From Marinimicrobium locisalis (lineage in GTDB: Bacteria; Pseudomonadota; Gammaproteobacteria; Pseudomonadales; Cellvibrionaceae), in NCBI RefSeq assembly GCF_039822625.1, contig NZ_JBDLLG010000012.1, positions 62,001-126,000 on the forward strand: a stretch of DNA of 64,000 nucleotides, given 5' to 3'. The notes beneath the pieces were generated by a model. It was not told the DNA's origin. It did not search any database and worked only from the letters and a program-made list of their open reading frames with translations. Positions 60,562 through 64,000 of the stretch are shown one piece after another; positions within the stretch are counted from its first letter, which is position 1; every line of letters starts with the position of its first letter. Both the position numbers and the translations under genes were made by a program.

Positions 60562-62019
60562 TTATACCGCTTGTGCCTGAGTCTCAGAGTCTTTGCCGTC
60601 ACGCTCTTGTGGCGCCGGGCTCGAAGCCGTGCGCCAAGCGTTGTAGGCCATCAACAACATACCGGCCAGGAAGACCACACCACCCAGAAATCGAACAAAG
60701 TAGCCCGGGTAACTGGCGATCACCGATTCGATAAAGCTGTAGGTCAGCGTGCCGTCCGCGTTGAAAGCGCGCCACATCAAACCCTGCATAATGCCGTTCA
60801 CCCACATGGAGGCGATGTAAAGGACTGTGCCGGCGGTGGCCAGCCAGAAGTGAACGTTGATCCACTTGACGCTGTACATCTCTTTCTTGCCAAAGAGAAT
60901 CGGCAACAGGTGGTAGATGGCACCGATGGAGATCATCGCCACCCAACCCAGGGCCCCGGAGTGCACGTGGCCGACGGTCCAGTCGGTGTTATGTGACAGA
61001 GCATTCACGGTCTTAATGGACATCATCGGGCCCTCAAAGGTGGACATGCCGTAAAACGACAGGGAGACCACCAAAAAGCGCAGTGTCGGGTCGGTGCGCA
61101 GCTTATGCCAGGCGCCGGAGAGGGTCATAATGCCGTTAATCATGCCACCCCAGCTCGGGGCCAGGAGGATCAAGGACATCACCATGCCCAGGCTTTGCGC
61201 CCAGTCCGGCAGTGCCGAGTAATGCAGGTGGTGGGAGCCGGCCCAGATGTACACGGAAATGAGCGCCCAGAAATGCACAATCGACAGCTGGTAGGAGTAG
61301 ATGGGGCGGTTGGCCTGCTTAGGCACAAAGTAGTACATCATGCCCAGGAAACCGGCGGTCAGGAAGAAGCCGACCGCGTTGTGCCCGTACCACCATTGGA
61401 TCATGGCATCCGTGGCGCCGGCGTAGGCGGAGTAGGATTTGAACCAGGAAACCGGAATCGCGGCGCTGTTGACCACGTGCAACACCGCGACTGTCAAAAT
61501 GAAGGCGCCGTAAAACCAGTTGGCGACGTAAATATGGGAGGTCTTGCGTTTGACGATGGTGCCGAAGAACACCACCAAATAGCTGACCCACACCAACGTG
61601 ATCAGGATATCGATGGGCCACTCCAGCTCGGCGTACTCTTTGGTCGAGGTCAGGCCTAAAGGCAGAGTAATGGCCGCCAGAACGATGACCGCCTGCCACC
61701 CCCAAAAGGTGAACGGCACCAGCCAACCACCAAAAAGCTTGGCTTGGCAGGTTCGCTGAACCACGTAGTAGGAGGTACCAAACAGAGCGCAGCCGCCAAA
61801 CGCGAAAATGACCGCATTGGTGTGCAACGGGCGCAATCGACCGAAATGAGTGTAGGGCTGGAGCAGGTCGTTTAATTGCGGCCAGACCAGCTGGGCTGCA
61901 ATCAGCACCCCCACGCCCATGCCGACAATGCCCCAGACAATCGTCATGATGGAGAACTGACGCACGACCTTGTAGTCGTACACCGGGTGGTCCCCGGCCG
62001 CTGTCAGATTACTACTCAT
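60562..62019 (-). CDS. ccoN: cbb3-type cytochrome c oxidase subunit I (CcoN)
   Basis: This 485-aa C-type heme-copper oxidase subunit has 12 TM helices. Conserved stretches are PYTHFGRLRPLHTNAVIFAFGG (low-spin heme ligand), WWYGHNAVGFFLTAGFLGMMYYFVPK (CuB His and the helix VII tyrosine region), SHHLHYSALPDW and HNTDWTVGHVHSGALGWVA. It reduces O2 with high affinity, suited to low oxygen. It is the first gene of the ccoNOQPGHIS unit, about 120 bp downstream of an FNR/ANR-type box. Confidence 0.97.
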   Translation of the reverse strand: MSSNLTAAGDHPVYDYKVVRQFSIMTIVWGIVGMGVGVLIAAQLVWPQLNDLLQPYTHFGRLRPLHTNAVIFAFGGCALFGTSYYVVQRTCQAKLFGGWLVPFTFWGWQAVIVLAAITLPLGLTSTKEYAELEWPIDILITLVWVSYLVVFFGTIVKRKTSHIYVANWFYGAFILTVAVLHVVNSAAIPVSWFKSYSAYAGATDAMIQWWYGHNAVGFFLTAGFLGMMYYFVPKQANRPIYSYQLSIVHFWALISVYIWAGSHHLHYSALPDWAQSLGMVMSLILLAPSWGGMINGIMTLSGAWHKLRTDPTLRFLVVSLSFYGMSTFEGPMMSIKTVNALSHNTDWTVGHVHSGALGWVAMISIGAIYHLLPILFGKKEMYSVKWINVHFWLATAGTVLYIASMWVNGIMQGLMWRAFNADGTLTYSFIESVIASYPGYFVRFLGGVVFLAGMLLMAYNAWRTASSPAPQERDGKDSETQAQAV

Positions 62020-62139
62020 AGGTTTTTCCTATTGTTTCAAATCAACTTGTTGCCACCCTAAGTGTACGCCCACCACTCACCTTCCGATGAGTGGAAACGC
62101 GTCACGCGGGCATTTTCGCCTAAAGCTCACCTTGCCTTC

Positions 62140-62153
62140 TTGACCTTAGTCAA
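62140..62153 (-). promoter_or_regulatory. FNR/ANR-type box upstream of ccoN
   Basis: TTGACCTTAGTCAA is a perfect 5-bp inverted repeat, one base per half-site from the FNR consensus TTGATNNNNATCAA. On the ccoN strand a GAAAAT (62113-62118) lies 31 bp downstream of the box centre, the spacing of a class II FNR-activated promoter with the site at about -41.5 and a start near 62105. Confidence 0.75.
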
Positions 62154-62308
62154 AAAAACACGGTTCATCAGTCACTGTGGAGTTGTTATTAGTGGTGGGA
62201 TTGTCCATTCCTTGATGGACTGAGGGCCAGCCGCCCACTCCAGGGCCTGTAGCCTCAAGAGTGGGCCGAGCCTGAGCGTTCGGCCCTCCAGGCTTGCACC
62301 CGAAATTT

Positions 62309-63529
62309 TTAGCGAAGCGTACGGCCCTTGCCAGCGGCAATCCGCATCCGCAGGGCATTCAGCTTAATAAAGCCTTCCGCATCTTTTTGGTCGTACGCGC
62401 CAGCATCGTCTTCGAACGTGGCGACTTTTTCGTCAAAAAGGCTGTGGTCGGACTGGCGACCCACCACGTGCACTCCGCCTTTGTAGAGCTTGAGGCGCAC
62501 TTCACCGCTCACGAACTCCTGAGACTGATCAATGGCCGCCTGGAGCATTTTCCGCTCCGGGCTCCACCAGTAGCCGTTGTAGATCAGCTCGGCGTACTTG
62601 GGCATTAACTCGTCTTTCAGGTGAGTCACTTCGCGGTCCAGGGTAATGGACTCAATCGCCCGGTGAGCCTTGATCATCACGGTACCGCCGGGGGTCTCGT
62701 AACAGCCGCGGGATTTCATGCCCACATAGCGGTTTTCAACGATATCCAGACGGCCGATGCCATTCGCGCCGGCCACCTTGTTCAGGTGCTCCAGCACGGT
62801 GGCCGGAGACATGGGCTTGCCATCAATGGCCACAATATCGCCTTTTTCGTAGGTGATATCGATGTAGGTAGGCTCGTCCGGCGCCTTCTCCGGCGAGACA
62901 CTCCAGCGCCACATTTCTTCCTCGGCCTCGGTCCAGGGATCTTCCAGCACGCCGCCTTCATAGGAGATGTGCAGCAGGTTGGCATCCATGGAGTAAGGGG
63001 ATTTCTTCTTCCCCTTGGAGAAGTCCACCGGAATGTTGTGCTCTTCGCAGTAAGCCATCAGCTTATCGCGGGAGGTCAGATCCCACTCGCGCCAGGGGGC
63101 AATCACCTTAACACCGGGCTTCAGGGCATAGGCGCCCAATTCGAACCGCACTTGGTCATTGCCCTTGCCGGTAGCACCGTGGGCGATGGCGTCGGCGCCG
63201 GTTTCGTTGGCGATTTCAATCAACCGCTTGGAGATCAGCGGCCGGGCGATGGAGGTGCCGAGCAAGTACTCGCCCTCGTAGATGGCATTGGCGCGGAACA
63301 TGGGGAAGACGAAGTCGCGGACATACTCTTCGCGCAAGTCGTCAATGTAAATCTCTTTGACCCCCAACGCCTGGGCCTTGGTCCGCGCGGGTTCCACTTC
63401 TTCACCCTGGCCGATGTCGGCGGTGAAGGTCACCACTTCGCAGTTATAGGTTTCCTGCAACCATTTGACGATGACCGAGGTATCCAGGCCGCCAGAGTAG
63501 GCCAGCACCACTTTCTGAATGGATGACAT
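62309..63529 (-). CDS. argG: Argininosuccinate synthase
   Basis: This 406-aa cytoplasmic enzyme ligates citrulline and aspartate with ATP in arginine synthesis. The N-type ATP-pyrophosphatase loop is AYSGGLDTS (residues 10-18). Further signatures are AHGATGKGNDQVRFE, SPYSMDANLLHISYEGG and GIGRLDIVENRYVGMKSRG. It stands alone here; argH and argF are not in the window. A GGGCCGA/TCGGCCC hairpin at 62263-62286 lies past the stop but has no T-run. Confidence 0.98.
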   Translation of the reverse strand: MSSIQKVVLAYSGGLDTSVIVKWLQETYNCEVVTFTADIGQGEEVEPARTKAQALGVKEIYIDDLREEYVRDFVFPMFRANAIYEGEYLLGTSIARPLISKRLIEIANETGADAIAHGATGKGNDQVRFELGAYALKPGVKVIAPWREWDLTSRDKLMAYCEEHNIPVDFSKGKKKSPYSMDANLLHISYEGGVLEDPWTEAEEEMWRWSVSPEKAPDEPTYIDITYEKGDIVAIDGKPMSPATVLEHLNKVAGANGIGRLDIVENRYVGMKSRGCYETPGGTVMIKAHRAIESITLDREVTHLKDELMPKYAELIYNGYWWSPERKMLQAAIDQSQEFVSGEVRLKLYKGGVHVVGRQSDHSLFDEKVATFEDDAGAYDQKDAEGFIKLNALRMRIAAGKGRTLR

Positions 63530-63677
63530 AGGGGGCTCCCGCTGAGATCGTGTACGTCGTGAGGTTCCGGCGCCGGGCCGGGTCTGAAGCGGCGCATATT
63601 GTACCCTTCATGGCCGGGAAATCCCATAGGGAGCGGTTAATAAAGGCAATCGGGCGCGGAGCGCTTGGGAGACTTTC

Positions 63678-64000
63678 TCACCGAGTCGGCTGATAGTCGT
63701 TCAGCAAGGCGCGGGCGTAGGCTTCCAGCGCTTCCAGTTGCCGTTGCTGTTCGCCCCCGATCGCCTGGGCCCTTAGCCGGGCCAGGCGCTCCTGCAGCCC
63801 GTCCCAGGTTAGAGCCGCCCCGGCCGCCGGATCGGTAAGCCGCTGCCAGCAGAAGGCTCGCCAGCGCTCGCGCTCCGATACCGTAAGGGACTCCGGGAAG
63901 TGCCGCCCCCGGTACCGGAAAAGCAGCTCGGGCAGCCGGGGGTCGTGAAAGTCAAAGCCCACCTCCCCCAACCGTTCCGGGGCGGTGCGACGCAGCTCGG
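63678..64000 (-). CDS. sbcB: Exodeoxyribonuclease I C-terminal part (cut by window edge)
   Basis: The frame is open from the right edge to the stop at 63678, about 107 residues. FDFHDPRLPELLFRYRGRHFPESLTVSERERW matches the conserved end of ExoI (SbcB), whose C-terminal helical domain closes around single-stranded DNA. The catalytic DnaQ-like part lies outside the window. It ends about 150 bp upstream of argG on the same strand. Confidence 0.85.
   Translation of the reverse strand, partial: ELRRTAPERLGEVGFDFHDPRLPELLFRYRGRHFPESLTVSERERWRAFCWQRLTDPAAGAALTWDGLQERLARLRAQAIGGEQQRQLEALEAYARALLNDYQPTR

Overview
The window comes from the chromosome of a free-living, aerobic gammaproteobacterium. A Cellvibrionales-type marine or cellulolytic bacterium (Marinimicrobium/Saccharophagus-like) fits best. 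This placement is inferred from gene order and family content (ampDE, DUF1631, bamC-dapA, purMN-DUF3108, rsxABCDGE, ccoNOQP-GHIS, a GH9 lipoprotein), not from a database search. I see no phage, insertion sequence, integrase or CRISPR array; almost everything is core chromosome.

Layout: 1-8.6 kb holds yajQ (3' end cut off by the window edge), ampE-ampD, a DUF1631 gene, a membrane-anchored retropepsin-like protease overlapping nadC, rsmJ, two divergent lipoprotein genes (OmpA-type and leucine-rich repeat) and a PilZ protein. 8.7-17.9 kb holds dapA-bamC, nadA, a pair of ~124-bp structured repeats, three tandem identical tRNA-Lys genes, queE-queC, a small basic protein, an FtsH-type protease and a PhoH-type ATPase. 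18.2-31.7 kb holds the Na+-pumping oxaloacetate decarboxylase operon oadGAB, dusC, ggt, a GH9 glycoside hydrolase lipoprotein, hda with a DUF2066 gene, purM-purN-DUF3108 and an FKBP-type isomerase. 31.8-39.8 kb holds an M15 peptidase, a gene-poor stretch, a two-TM membrane protein and a caa3-type cytochrome oxidase operon (diheme subunit II, I, two subunit III genes, IV, SCO). 39.9-51.3 kb holds dcd, apbC, a second pair of the structured repeats, metG, rsxABCDGE and mscS. 51.4-64 kb holds a BamA/TamA-like outer-membrane protein, the whole cbb3 oxidase cluster (ccoNOQP-GHIS plus a TauE/DsbD-like gene) behind an FNR/ANR-type box, argG and the 3' end of sbcB.

The genes form a respiratory and ion-gradient theme: a low-affinity caa3 oxidase, a high-affinity cbb3 oxidase with its copper and assembly factors, an Rnf/Rsx electron-transfer complex and a Na+ pump. 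NAD synthesis (nadA, nadC), Fe-S delivery (apbC), queuosine synthesis and purine synthesis fill the rest.

The most unusual signal is a family of four ~124-bp elements at 12.26-12.54 kb and 41.65-42.02 kb. Each has conserved ends, a conserved 51-52-nt core, and two ~30-bp arms whose sequence differs between copies while remaining complementary within each copy. The core folds into two small hairpins with GGA loops that also show compensatory changes. The elements occur as head-to-head pairs at both loci. I know of no named family that matches them and treat them as the candidate undescribed system.
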